Assembly: GCA_946414805.1 (NCBI GenBank)
Contig: CAMKPZ010000005.1
Coordinates: forward strand, 62,001-126,000
DNA from: an uncultured Bacteroidales bacterium
GTDB lineage: Bacteria; Bacteroidota; Bacteroidia; Bacteroidales; Paludibacteraceae
Direction of reading: 5' to 3'
Length of the DNA: 64,000 nucleotides
The notes under the pieces were generated by a model, which saw only the letters and a list, made by a program, of their open reading frames with translations, did no database searches and was not told the origin of the DNA. This document shows, piece after piece, positions 45,588 through 53,197 of this stretch (position 1 is the stretch's first letter; every line of letters starts with the position of its first letter). Made by a program: the position numbers and the translations under genes.

Positions 45588-45607
45588 CGGTCCGCTAATG
45601 CATTTTT
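45579..45607 (+). terminator. Terminator after holA (works on both strands)
   Basis: Perfect 10-base stem ATGCATTAGC with GCTAATGCAT around GGTCC, then TTTTT. The TAG stop of holA is within the first arm. It also faces the end of the convergent DUF4296 gene. Confidence 0.88.
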
Positions 45608-45610
45608 CTT

Positions 45611-46144
45611 TTATTCGTTTTCTTCGATGAGATGATCGATCATCCGGAAGGGTCTTTGGAAGGGTGTCCAGTCGGTGCAGTAACTATGTGCTGTCACCCA
45701 TAGGATGCTATCCAGATCGGTGCGGCTGAAGGCGCGTTCTTCTGTCTCTTCGGGTGTGTTCTTGCTGATCCGCGGACCGGCTTTCAGTTCCTCTTCATGC
45801 GCCGCCAGAAACGCCTCTTCTTCGGCTTTCAGATCCGCCAGCACCTTTGGATATATCTTGTCGAAGAGCTGCGGATGGGCGGTGTACCAGACAAGCGAAC
45901 TGTCGAACTGCGCCTGGGTGATCCCGTGTTTGGCAAGTGTCTGCGCGTAATAAGCCGACCGTGCTTCGTCATGACCGTGTTGAAGACCGTTCATCTGGAT
46001 CACGGCATCGGTTTTATGCAGATCGACGAGCACTTCGCGCATCTCCCATGAATGCAGGATCCCCCGCGGACGGCAGGAAGCGAAGTACAATGTAACCAAA
46101 GACAGTGTACAAAAGATCAGTGTCCGGAAACGCAGGCGGTTCAT
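45611..46144 (-). CDS. DUF4296 lipoprotein
   Basis: The 177-residue protein starts at the ATG at 46144, which gives a lipoprotein signal (LIFCTLSLVTLYFASC). An earlier in-frame ATG lies inside lspA and would bury the signal. The mature part has helical DUF4296 features (EMREVLVDLHKTDAVIQ, FDSSLVWYTAHPQLFDKIY). The function is unknown. In Bacteroidetes it commonly follows lspA, and here the two overlap as ATGA. Confidence 0.85.
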   Translation of the reverse strand: MNRLRFRTLIFCTLSLVTLYFASCRPRGILHSWEMREVLVDLHKTDAVIQMNGLQHGHDEARSAYYAQTLAKHGITQAQFDSSLVWYTAHPQLFDKIYPKVLADLKAEEEAFLAAHEEELKAGPRISKNTPEETEERAFSRTDLDSILWVTAHSYCTDWTPFQRPFRMIDHLIEENE

Positions 46145-46722
46145 TTTTCTTCTGTCTTCTCTAATGTGCTGTTCAGTTCTTTCCAATAGAAGAGGATGAT
46201 TGCGATCACGCCGCAGGTGATACAGCTGTCGGCGAAATTGAACACGGGTCGGAAGAAGAGCACTTCTCCGGCGCCGTTATGGATGAGCGGAAAATAGAAC
46301 ATATCCACCACTTTTCCGCAGAACCATCCGGCATTCTGATCCGGCATAAACTGACCGTACGCCACGCAATCGATGATGTTTCCTAATGCTCCGGCGATAA
46401 TGAAAGCGATCGTAACGATATAGCCGGTAGGTGTCTCGGGACGGCGCAGCAGCCGATCGATATACCATCCTAACAGCCCCACCGCAATCAGGCGGAAGAT
46501 CGTCAGCGCGATCTTGCTGAACCACTCGATGCCGAACGCCATACCGTTATTGAGAACATAACTGATATGGAACCACGGCGTGACAGCCACGGAGGTGTTA
46601 AGCTCCATGGAGGTGGCTACAGCGATCTTGATCCACTGGTCGATAGCTACCGCGCCGAGCACGATTGCGATTACAAGCCAAAGGCGGCCTTTACTTCTGC
46701 TAATCGGTTGAGTTTCTCCCAT
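46141..46722 (-). CDS. lspA: Lipoprotein signal peptidase (signal peptidase II)
   Basis: LspA cleaves prolipoprotein signals in the inner membrane. The 193-residue product has four spans and both catalytic aspartates: D118 in [10 protein letters not shown] and D165 in [15 protein letters not shown] is also present. The only suitable ATG is at 46722, which lies 52 bases inside the 3' end of metK in a different frame. The pairing of metK and lspA on one SAM-controlled transcript would place lipoprotein maturation under the same riboswitch. Confidence 0.94.
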   Translation of the reverse strand: MGETQPISRSKGRLWLVIAIVLGAVAIDQWIKIAVATSMELNTSVAVTPWFHISYVLNNGMAFGIEWFSKIALTIFRLIAVGLLGWYIDRLLRRPETPTGYIVTIAFIIAGALGNIIDCVAYGQFMPDQNAGWFCGKVVDMFYFPLIHNGAGEVLFFRPVFNFADSCITCGVIAIILFYWKELNSTLEKTEEK

Positions 46723-47939
46723 GTGAATAATTCTACTTCTTTGGTGTATGTTTTTCCGTCCGAGTCGAGGAAGGTCTTGGTTACCAGCTCGTTAGTGCGT
46801 CCTACATGACCGTAACGCGCGGTCTCCTCATACATCGGTTGGGTGAGTTTCAGATCACGGATGATGGCTGCCGGACGCAGGTCGAAGAGCTGCTGTACGG
46901 TCTGCGCGATCTCTGCATCTTTCTTGTCGATCATTGCCGATCCGAAGGTGTTGACATAGACTGATACGGGTTCGGCTACACCGATGGCGTAACTCACCTG
47001 TACCAACGCTTCATGCGCCACTCCGGCTGCTACCAGATGCTTGGCTATCCATCGTGCAGCATAAGCCGCCGAACGGTCCACTTTGGACGGATCCTTGCCG
47101 CTGAACGCACCGCCGCCGTGGGCACCGCGACCGCCGTAGGTGTCTACGATGATCTTACGTCCTGTCAGACCCGTGTCGCCGTGAGGACCGCCGATCACGA
47201 AGTTACCGGTCGGGTTCACTAACAACTTGGCGTTCTTGTCCTCCAGAAAAGCGTGCAGCAGGTGTCCGTAACGGCTGTCACGGGTAGCAACTCTCGGCAA
47301 CAGGATCCCGATCACATCCTGTTTGATCAGCTCCGGCGTAACTTTTGTATTTTGTACTTCCTCGTCGTGTTGCGTACTCAGCACGATGGTGTCGATGCGC
47401 ACGGGACGGTTGTGTTCGTCGTATTCGATCGTCACCTGGCTCTTGCTGTCCGGACGAAGATAGGTCATCTGTTTGCCTTCCTTACGGATGCGCGCGAGGG
47501 TATATACTAAGGTGTGCGCGAGATCGAGCGTCAGCGGCATGAAGTTGTCGGTCTCGTCGGTGGCGTAACCGAACATCATTCCCTGGTCTCCTGCGCCTTG
47601 TTCCTCTGCGTTCTCGCGGCTCACACCCATATTGATGTCCGCTGACTGGGCATGAAGCGCGGTGAGGATTCCGCAACTCTCCGCTTCGAACTTATACTCG
47701 GCTTTGGTGTAACCGATCTCGGCGATCGTCTTGCGTGCGATCTGCTGCACATCGACCCATCCATTGCAACTCACTTCGCCGGCGATGACCACCTGACCGG
47801 TTGTGCAGAGTGTCTCGCAGGCCACGTGTGCTTGCGGATCCTGCGCTAACATATTGTCCAATATAGCGTCCGATATCTGGTCGCTCACTTTGTCCGGGTG
47901 TCCTTCGGACACCGATTCGCTGGTAAATAAATAATTCAT
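46671..47939 (-). CDS. metK: S-adenosylmethionine synthetase
   Basis: The 422-residue enzyme makes SAM from methionine and ATP in the cytoplasm. Motifs: [20 protein letters not shown] at the start, [12 protein letters not shown], and [19 protein letters not shown]. Length is slightly above the E. coli enzyme. Its leader of about 140 bases contains a SAM-II-like aptamer (47993-48040) and a terminator hairpin (47951-47988), which fits feedback control by its product. Confidence 0.97.
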   Translation of the reverse strand: MNYLFTSESVSEGHPDKVSDQISDAILDNMLAQDPQAHVACETLCTTGQVVIAGEVSCNGWVDVQQIARKTIAEIGYTKAEYKFEAESCGILTALHAQSADINMGVSRENAEEQGAGDQGMMFGYATDETDNFMPLTLDLAHTLVYTLARIRKEGKQMTYLRPDSKSQVTIEYDEHNRPVRIDTIVLSTQHDEEVQNTKVTPELIKQDVIGILLPRVATRDSRYGHLLHAFLEDKNAKLLVNPTGNFVIGGPHGDTGLTGRKIIVDTYGGRGAHGGGAFSGKDPSKVDRSAAYAARWIAKHLVAAGVAHEALVQVSYAIGVAEPVSVYVNTFGSAMIDKKDAEIAQTVQQLFDLRPAAIIRDLKLTQPMYEETARYGHVGRTNELVTKTFLDSDGKTYTKEVELFTWEKLNRLAEVKAAFGL

Positions 47940-47950
47940 CTGTTATTGTC

Positions 47951-47988
47951 AAAAAAATTAGCCACAAGTGACTGTTTGGTCTTGTGGC
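47951..47988 (-). terminator. Leader terminator hairpin upstream of metK
   Basis: In the RNA: GCCACAAG, 12-base loop, CUUGUGGC, then UAAUUUUUUU, ending about 12 bases before the start codon. The loop contains CAGUCA, which is complementary to UGACUG inside the aptamer upstream, giving a possible anti-terminator pairing. Confidence 0.75.
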
Positions 47989-47992
47989 ACAA

Positions 47993-48040
47993 GTTTTAGC
48001 ATTCTTTTAACGAGGTTGCAAGCAGTCAAATCCATCCTCT
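47993..48040 (-). ncRNA. SAM-II-like riboswitch upstream of metK
   Basis: Read on the minus strand, the leader matches the conserved skeleton of the SAM-II aptamer in order: a P1 arm GAGG, GAUUUG, GCUUGCA, the P1 partner CCUC, GUUAAA, and GCUAAA. The class is an H-type pseudoknot that binds S-adenosylmethionine and is best known from proteobacterial methionine genes. Position between a promoter and metK supports the call. The pseudoknot helix P2 is not worked out here. A terminator follows within 5 bases, which suggests transcriptional control. Confidence 0.8.
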
Positions 48041-48077
48041 TTTATTGCCCGAAGGCGTGATTTTCATAAATCGGCTG

Positions 48078-48109
48078 CAAAGGTACTACAATTTTTTGAA
48101 ATGTGCAAA
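48078..48109 (-). promoter_or_regulatory. Promoter of the metK-lspA-DUF4296 operon
   Basis: Minus strand: -33 TTTG (48109-48106), 20-base spacer, -7 TACCTTTG (48085-48078). Confidence 0.82.
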
Positions 48110-48124
48110 TATTTGTGCGTTTTT

Positions 48125-48156
48125 CTTGCATATGTCATTTTTTTGTTGTAATTTTG
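48125..48156 (+). promoter_or_regulatory. First promoter upstream of the restriction-modification island
   Basis: -33 CTTG (48125-48128), 20-base spacer with a T-tract, -7 TAATTTTG (48149-48156). It contains TTGCATATGTCA, which recurs exactly at 50176-50187 on the far side of the island. Confidence 0.7.
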
Positions 48157-48242
48157 CAACGCGTTATCGGCTGTGTTTGATTAAAAGAAGCGTTTGCTTT
48201 ATTGGAGTAACACAAGAAAAATCAACAATTTTAATCCGTTTT

Positions 48243-48274
48243 CTTGCATATATAAAAAAAAAGTTGTACTTTTG
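48243..48274 (+). promoter_or_regulatory. Second promoter, directly before the methyltransferase gene
   Basis: -33 CTTG (48243-48246), 20-base A-tract spacer, -7 TACTTTTG (48267-48274). The start codon follows 25 bases later. Confidence 0.78.
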
Positions 48275-48299
48275 CAAGAGATTTTGAAATTAATTTATT

Positions 48300-49016
48300 A
48301 TGCAACAGACACTACAGTTATTTGATGATATTGCATACACTGTCCCAAAAGAATCGCCCAAAGCATCTATTTCAGGTTATCGGATATATGCACCAGAGCA
48401 AAATAGGCGAACTATGCATAATGAATTACCGGAATTTTATCCTGATTTCCCCGATGAAAAATATGATATCATTTATGCCGATCCACCGTGGGATTATGGG
48501 GGAAAAATGCAGTTTGATAAGAGTTCTAAAAAGTCTGAGAACCCTAATTGGGAAAAAGATATATTTATAAGTGCTGCTAATTTCAAATATCCCACAGTAA
48601 AGACTGAACAATTAATGAAAATGCCTTTGCACAAAATTTGCAAAGACGATTGTTTGTTGTTTATGTGGGTGACAAATCCTCATTTGGCACAAGGGATTAG
48701 ACTTGGAGAAGCATGGGGATTTGAATACAAGACGGTGGCTTTTGTCTGGGATAAGATGAATCATAATCCTGGGCAATATACTTTATCTAATTGTGAATTA
48801 TGCTTGGTGTTTAAACACGGTAGAATTCCTTCTCCACGTGGAGCAAGAAATATACAACAGTTAATTAGAGTGCCCCGAACAGAGCATAGTAGAAAACCTA
48901 TAGAGGTTCTACACGATATAGAACTTATGTTTCCCACGCAAAAAAAGATAGAACTTTTTGCACGTCATAAACCCAAAGGATGGGATGTGTGGGGACTTGA
49001 TATTAGAGAAGAATAA
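48300..49016 (+). CDS. MT-A70 family DNA adenine-N6 methyltransferase (M.MunI-like)
   Basis: The 238-residue protein has the MT-A70 hallmark DPPW at 61-64 (IIYADPPWDYGGKM), LLFMWVTNPHL, and a C-terminal KPKGWDVWGLDI. The neighbouring endonuclease is MunI-like, and M.MunI is itself an MT-A70 type enzyme. It therefore probably methylates adenine in CAATTG and protects host DNA. The gene is clearly richer in A and T than its neighbours and uses AT-ending codons, a sign of transfer. It has its own promoter, so methylation could be established before the nuclease is made. Confidence 0.88.
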   Translation: MQQTLQLFDDIAYTVPKESPKASISGYRIYAPEQNRRTMHNELPEFYPDFPDEKYDIIYADPPWDYGGKMQFDKSSKKSENPNWEKDIFISAANFKYPTVKTEQLMKMPLHKICKDDCLLFMWVTNPHLAQGIRLGEAWGFEYKTVAFVWDKMNHNPGQYTLSNCELCLVFKHGRIPSPRGARNIQQLIRVPRTEHSRKPIEVLHDIELMFPTQKKIELFARHKPKGWDVWGLDIREE

Positions 49017-49054
49017 CTTCTTAAAAATAGTGTTATAGTTTGGCATATATCTTA

Positions 49055-49160
49055 GGAACGAGTCGGCAAACTTATAGATGACAAGGATATATGTCCCAAC
49101 TACCTGTGTATGAGAACATAGGTATTGGGGGTAGTCATCAAAGTTTGCCGACTTCGTTCC
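49055..49160. repeat. Large interrupted palindrome between methyltransferase and endonuclease genes
   Basis: Outer arms of 19 and 20 bases (49055-49073 and 49141-49160, ending AAGTTTGCCGACTTCGTTCC) pair with one bulge. Inside lie GATGAC/GTCATC (49077/49134), CCCAA/TTGGG (49095/49125), TACC/GGTA (49101/49121) and TATG/CATA (49109/49117), which continue one long stem. A competing pairing exists: GAACATAGGTA at 49114-49124 is fully complementary to TACCTATGTTC at 49170-49180. A further small hairpin GTTCCTT/GGGAAC follows at 49177-49193. It is not a standard terminator, because no T-tract follows. Confidence 0.85.
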
Positions 49161-49249
49161 TTGCTCCATTACCTATGTTCCTTTTAAGGGAACTAAGTTT
49201 AACATGGCGCTTGTTCCTATTGAATAGGCGTTTTTAATTATAACATAAT

Positions 49250-49849
49250 ATGGGTAGTGAAGCTAACAGACTGCGCCGAAAATGGCAAACTTATGGTGGA
49301 GAAAAAGCTACAGTAGCAGAACACAAATTCGTGGAAGTGTTTAACGAACTATTTAAAGACACTGATTATGAAATCATTTCTCAGCCGAAAGACTTTAATA
49401 ATATCTACGTTGAAGTTCCTCTTTCTAAGACGGAGTTATCGGAGATATATGTACCTAAAGAAAAAATACAAAAGCATGGAATTAAGCCTGATTGCCTAAT
49501 AAGAAATAAAATAACTGGCAAAACGATTTATATAGAACTAAAGAGACAAGATGGTTGGGTGGAAGGCAAGACGCGTGCAGCAGGACGAGGAAATGCACAT
49601 GAAAGACTATGCAAATACTTTACACCCGGTTTATTAAAGTTACTGCGTAAGAGAAGTAAAATCAAATCACCTAATTTACCTTTCTGGATTGTTTTTCAAG
49701 GCGATATAACAAGAGATATATGTCGCGTACGTGAAATACGATTTTGGTTTGATGGCAATGAAACCAATGTTTTTTTCTGGAGAAACACAAAAGATACTGC
49801 GCCATTAATAGAACATTTCTTGGATAAAATAGTGCCGTTATTGGACTAA
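49250..49849 (+). CDS. Type II restriction endonuclease, MunI-like (predicted CAATTG)
   Basis: The 199-residue protein resembles MunI over most of its length as I recall that sequence. Shared features are IELKRQDGWVEGK with D81, E96 and K98 as the PD-(D/E)xK site, GRGNAHERLCKYFTPGLLK (114-119 GNAHER corresponds to the GNAIER recognition loop of EcoRI, which also reads AATT), and PFWIVFQGDITRD. CAATTG cleavage is therefore predicted. The gene is AT-rich like the methyltransferase, and the intervening palindrome is a candidate for controlling its expression. Confidence 0.9.
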   Translation: MGSEANRLRRKWQTYGGEKATVAEHKFVEVFNELFKDTDYEIISQPKDFNNIYVEVPLSKTELSEIYVPKEKIQKHGIKPDCLIRNKITGKTIYIELKRQDGWVEGKTRAAGRGNAHERLCKYFTPGLLKLLRKRSKIKSPNLPFWIVFQGDITRDICRVREIRFWFDGNETNVFFWRNTKDTAPLIEHFLDKIVPLLD

Positions 49850-49858
49850 GTTATTCAT

Positions 49859-50094
49859 AATCTTAATAATCGTATACTTTTTTGCCCCAAAACAGCCCGA
49901 ATTAGAGTCGGGTGCAAGTCGTGGTTAAGTCGAGGGCAAGTCGTGGTCAAGCCGTGATCAGGCAAATCTTAATAATCGTATATCTTTTGTTCTGATTGTA
50001 CTTTTCTCAGGTCGTTCTCAGGACATGGTCCCGTGATGGTCCTGTTCTTATCCGCACATCCGCACGGAACGATTATTGCTTATCCGCACATCCG
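49859..50094. repeat. Cluster of short direct repeats in the gene-free stretch after the endonuclease
   Basis: The stretch 49850-50174 has no gene. It holds: AATCTTAATAATCGTATA twice (49859-49876 and 49965-49982); four 11-base units at 49915-49958 (CAAGTCGTGGT, TAAGTCGAGGG, CAAGTCGTGGT, CAAGCCGTGAT); and CTTATCCGCACATCCG twice (50047-50062 and 50079-50094). A small hairpin CCCCTTCC/GGAAGGGG follows near 50129-50148. Confidence 0.88.
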
Positions 50095-50174
50095 TCCGGT
50101 GCGCCGTAAATGCGCGCTGCAGCCATGCCCCTTCCATAAAAGGAAGGGGTACATATATTTTTTATTGCGAATAA

Positions 50175-50206
50175 TTTGCATATGTCAAAAAAAAGCCGTA
50201 CCTTTG
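50175..50206 (+). promoter_or_regulatory. Promoter for the acyl-CoA ligase/coaX/lptC operon
   Basis: -33 TTTG (50175-50178), 20-base A-tract spacer, -7 TACCTTTG (50199-50206). It sets the first start codon at 50246 rather than 50216. Confidence 0.85.
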
Positions 50207-50245
50207 TAGCCGATTTTGGAAAATAGGCAAAAAAACAAACCAAAT

Positions 50246-50677
50246 ATGACAACAAAAGGAAAAGTAATCACATGGAGTTCGGTCATCGTCGTGCTGGCGT
50301 TGGCGATCTTTATTTTCGTGAAGTTCTGTTTCGTTTACGGCGAAGGCGTGAACGAGGGGGATATCAATTATTTCCAGAAAGAGGGATTTCTCTTCAAGAC
50401 CTACGAGGGCAAGATGATCCTGCGCGGATTCAAGGCGCCTTCGGGCGGCAACATCCAGTCGAACGAACTGAAGTTCTCCGTGAAGGACGAGCGCGTGGCG
50501 AAGCAGATCGAAGAGGGTTCGAATATAGGCGTGAAGTTGCACTGGAAGCGCTATCTGGGTACATTGCCCTGGCGCGGTAACAGCCAGTATGTCGTGGACA
50601 GCGTCTATTTCATCCGCTCCAGCAGTGAGCCGGTGCAGGAAATCCCCGTTCCCATTGAATTACCTATAACGGACTAA
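50246..50677 (+). CDS. Uncharacterised membrane-anchored protein
   Basis: A 143-residue protein with one N-terminal span (VITWSSVIVVLALAIFIFV). A beta-rich exported part contains YGEGVNEGDINYFQKEGFLF and KTYEGKMILRG. Similar small Bacteroidetes proteins exist, sometimes mislabelled as 6-phosphogluconate dehydrogenase; no such fold is present. The function is unknown. It leads the operon and is 5 bases from the acyl-CoA ligase. Confidence 0.75.
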   Translation: MTTKGKVITWSSVIVVLALAIFIFVKFCFVYGEGVNEGDINYFQKEGFLFKTYEGKMILRGFKAPSGGNIQSNELKFSVKDERVAKQIEEGSNIGVKLHWKRYLGTLPWRGNSQYVVDSVYFIRSSSEPVQEIPVPIELPITD

Positions 50678-50682
50678 ATACC

Positions 50683-52362
50683 ATGATGACCGAAGAAAAG
50701 TACAATTTTGTCAAAATGTACGAACGCTCTTTCCGTGACAACTGGGAGAGCGAAGCCGTGACCGATTACGGAACGAATGTGACGCTGACATATGGCCAGT
50801 TAGCCATCAATATTGAGAAACTGCACATCCTCTTCAAGGAATGCGGTATCAAGAAGAACGACAAGATCGCCGTAATGGGCCGCAATAACAGCAACTGGGT
50901 GGCGGTCTATCTGGCTACAGTGACCTATGGAGCGATCATCGTACCGATCCTGCAGGATTTCCGTGCGAACGACGCCATCCATATCATCAACCACTCGGAG
51001 AGCAAACTGCTCTTTATCAGCGATATCAACTGGGAGGGAATCGATCTGGACCAGATCCCGAAGGTGAAAGCGGCGGTTAGTCTCAACGACTGGCACCCGA
51101 TCTCGCTGGCGCTGGATCCGAAGAAGATCAACTACGAGGCTATCGCGCAGAAATACAAGGAGAAGCACCCGAACGGTTACTGGGCGAAGGACCTGCATTT
51201 CGACGAGCGTCCCAACAGTGAGATCGGCAGTATCAACTATACCTCCGGAACAACGGGGTTCAGCAAAGGCGTGATTATGCCGCTGAACGGTCTGGCAGGT
51301 AATGTCCGTTACGGTCTGGAGAGCGGTATCGCCCATAAGGGTTCGCGGTTCGTGACTTTCCTGCCGCTGGCACATGCCTACGGATGCGCATTCGACTTCC
51401 TGAGCTGTCTTGCTGCCGGCGGTCACACTTGGCTCGTAGGCCGTACGCCGAGTCCGAAGATACTTCTGAAGGCGTTTGCGGAGGTCAAACCGACCGTCAT
51501 CCTCTCTGTGCCGTTGATTCTGGAGAAGATTTACAAGAAGATGATCGTTCCGCAGATCCAGAAACCGCCCGTAAGCTGGGTGCTCAAAGTGCCGTTCCTG
51601 GACGAAGTGGTATGCTCCAGGATCCGCGAACAGCTGGTTCAGGCCTTCGGCGGAGAGTTCAGCCAGATGATTATCGGAGGTGCGCCGCTCAACCCCGAGG
51701 TGGAGGCGTTCCTGTACCGTATCAAATTCCCTGTCTCCGTAGGTTACGGAATGACCGAGTGCGCGCCCCTGATCTGCTATACCCCGATCACAGAAGGACC
51801 GAAAAAATACTCCTGCGGTAAACCATTGGCAGGTATCATGGAGGTGAAGATCCTTGATCCGAACAGCGAAGGCATCGGTGAAGTGGTCGTTCGCGGAGAG
51901 AACACCATGCAGGGCTACTACAAGAACGCACAGGCGACCAAAGAGGCGTTCACCAAAGACGGATGGCTCCGTACCGGCGACTTGGGTATGCTCGACGAAG
52001 ACGGATTCCTCTTTATCAAAGGCCGCTGCAAGACGATGCTCCTGGGACCGAGCGGACAGAATATCTATCCCGAGGAGATTGAGGCGAAGATCAATAACAT
52101 GCCATACGTGCTGGAGTCTCTCGTGCTGCAGCAGGAAGACAACCGTCTCGTGGCGCTCGTCTGCCCCGATTACAATGAGGTGGACGCCAGCGGACTGACA
52201 CGCGAACAACTGGACGAACAGATGGAAGAGGCACGCAAGCAGGTGAACTCCGAGCTTGCCGCCTATGAACAGATAGCACTGTTCAAACTCTATCCGCACG
52301 AGTTTGAGAAGACACCTAAGAAATCCATCAAACGGTTCCTGTACACCAATATGGTACAATAA
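50683..52362 (+). CDS. Long-chain acyl-CoA synthetase-like AMP-forming ligase
   Basis: A 559-residue ANL-superfamily enzyme. It has the phosphate-binding INYTSGTTGFSKGV (about residue 186), SVGYGMTECAPLICY, GWLRTGDLGMLDEDGF, and the C-terminal PEEIEAKINNM. It activates a fatty acid as acyl-AMP and then as acyl-CoA or a related thioester. Chain length is unknown. In an operon with fabG and lptC it may support lipid turnover in the envelope. Confidence 0.9.
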   Translation: MMTEEKYNFVKMYERSFRDNWESEAVTDYGTNVTLTYGQLAINIEKLHILFKECGIKKNDKIAVMGRNNSNWVAVYLATVTYGAIIVPILQDFRANDAIHIINHSESKLLFISDINWEGIDLDQIPKVKAAVSLNDWHPISLALDPKKINYEAIAQKYKEKHPNGYWAKDLHFDERPNSEIGSINYTSGTTGFSKGVIMPLNGLAGNVRYGLESGIAHKGSRFVTFLPLAHAYGCAFDFLSCLAAGGHTWLVGRTPSPKILLKAFAEVKPTVILSVPLILEKIYKKMIVPQIQKPPVSWVLKVPFLDEVVCSRIREQLVQAFGGEFSQMIIGGAPLNPEVEAFLYRIKFPVSVGYGMTECAPLICYTPITEGPKKYSCGKPLAGIMEVKILDPNSEGIGEVVVRGENTMQGYYKNAQATKEAFTKDGWLRTGDLGMLDEDGFLFIKGRCKTMLLGPSGQNIYPEEIEAKINNMPYVLESLVLQQEDNRLVALVCPDYNEVDASGLTREQLDEQMEEARKQVNSELAAYEQIALFKLYPHEFEKTPKKSIKRFLYTNMVQ

Positions 52363-52385
52363 ACGACCAAATGGTAAATGACTAA

Positions 52386-53165
52386 ATGGTAAATGTATTG
52401 AACCTGTGTATTGACCAAGGGAACAGCCGGACGAAAGTGGCGCTGATGACGGACGACGGAAAGATGATCAACCATTTCATCTACAAATCGTTCTCTTCCG
52501 CTGATGTGGAGCGCCTCTTCGATCTGTATGATATCACCGATTCGATCATCAGTTCGGTCGTGGATATCGAAGCCGCTGTGGTGAATGTGCTTCATCGCCG
52601 CTCACGGCATTTTGTGCTCTTTGACCACAACACACCGGTACCGATCATCAACCGTTATGACACGCCTCAGACCCTGGGACAGGACCGTCTGGCGGCGGCG
52701 GTAGGAGCAAAATGTCTCTGCCCGCAGGAGAACCTGCTGATTATCGATCTGGGATCGGCAATCACTTATGATTTCGTGAGCGCGGAAGGCGAATATATGG
52801 GCGGAAACATTGCGCCGGGGCTGAAGATGAGGCTGACGATGCTGCAGCGGATGACAAAGAAACTGCCGATGGTGGAGGTGGACGAAAACGAACTGATTCC
52901 GCTTTTCGGCAAGAACACTCGCGATGCGATCGCTGCCGGAGTGGTGCGCGGGATCGCATACGAAGTAAAAGGATACATGCGCACGCTGCGCGAGAAGGTA
53001 CCGCATTTCCAGACCTTCATCACTGGCGGAAACGCACCCTATATACTGAATAACGTACGCTCATCGCGCACGGAGAACAGAACAATGCGGCACGAGAAGC
53101 ACCTGGTGCTGATCGGACTGAACGAGATATTGAGATTTAACAAGACCGCTTCGCTCAAAGAGTAA
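52386..53165 (+). CDS. coaX: Type III pantothenate kinase
   Basis: The 259-residue protein has CoaX motifs: LCIDQGNSRTKVALM (phosphate 1), GQDRLAAAVGAK, and LIIDLGSAITYDFV followed by GGNIAPGLKMRL. It carries out the first step of coenzyme A synthesis. The start lies in a tract of repeated AAATGGTAAATG words (52365-52396). Its last codons are part of a 20-base direct repeat (53142-53161 and 53165-53184), with the stop between copies. Confidence 0.93.
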   Translation: MVNVLNLCIDQGNSRTKVALMTDDGKMINHFIYKSFSSADVERLFDLYDITDSIISSVVDIEAAVVNVLHRRSRHFVLFDHNTPVPIINRYDTPQTLGQDRLAAAVGAKCLCPQENLLIIDLGSAITYDFVSAEGEYMGGNIAPGLKMRLTMLQRMTKKLPMVEVDENELIPLFGKNTRDAIAAGVVRGIAYEVKGYMRTLREKVPHFQTFITGGNAPYILNNVRSSRTENRTMRHEKHLVLIGLNEILRFNKTASLKE

Positions 53166-53184
53166 AGACCGCTTCGCTCAAAGA
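53142..53184. repeat. Direct repeat spanning the coaX stop codon
   Basis: AAGACCGCTTCGCTCAAAGA occurs at 53142-53161 and again at 53165-53184. The first copy encodes the end of CoaX and the second is outside the gene. Confidence 0.95.
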
Positions 53185-53197
53185 CGAAAGACAGAAA

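Noticed and set aside
48909..49169. Short minus-strand frame across the palindrome between the restriction genes
   Set aside because: It overlaps the end of the methyltransferase gene and has no domain; the palindrome explains the conserved-looking sequence.
49859..50094. Possible CRISPR or attachment site in the repeat cluster after the endonuclease gene
   Set aside because: Repeats are of different families, only two copies each of the longer ones, spacing irregular, no cas genes and no integrase.
50800..52359. Open frame of 519 codons opposite the acyl-CoA ligase
   Set aside because: Shadow; the plus strand encodes a complete enzyme with all motifs.
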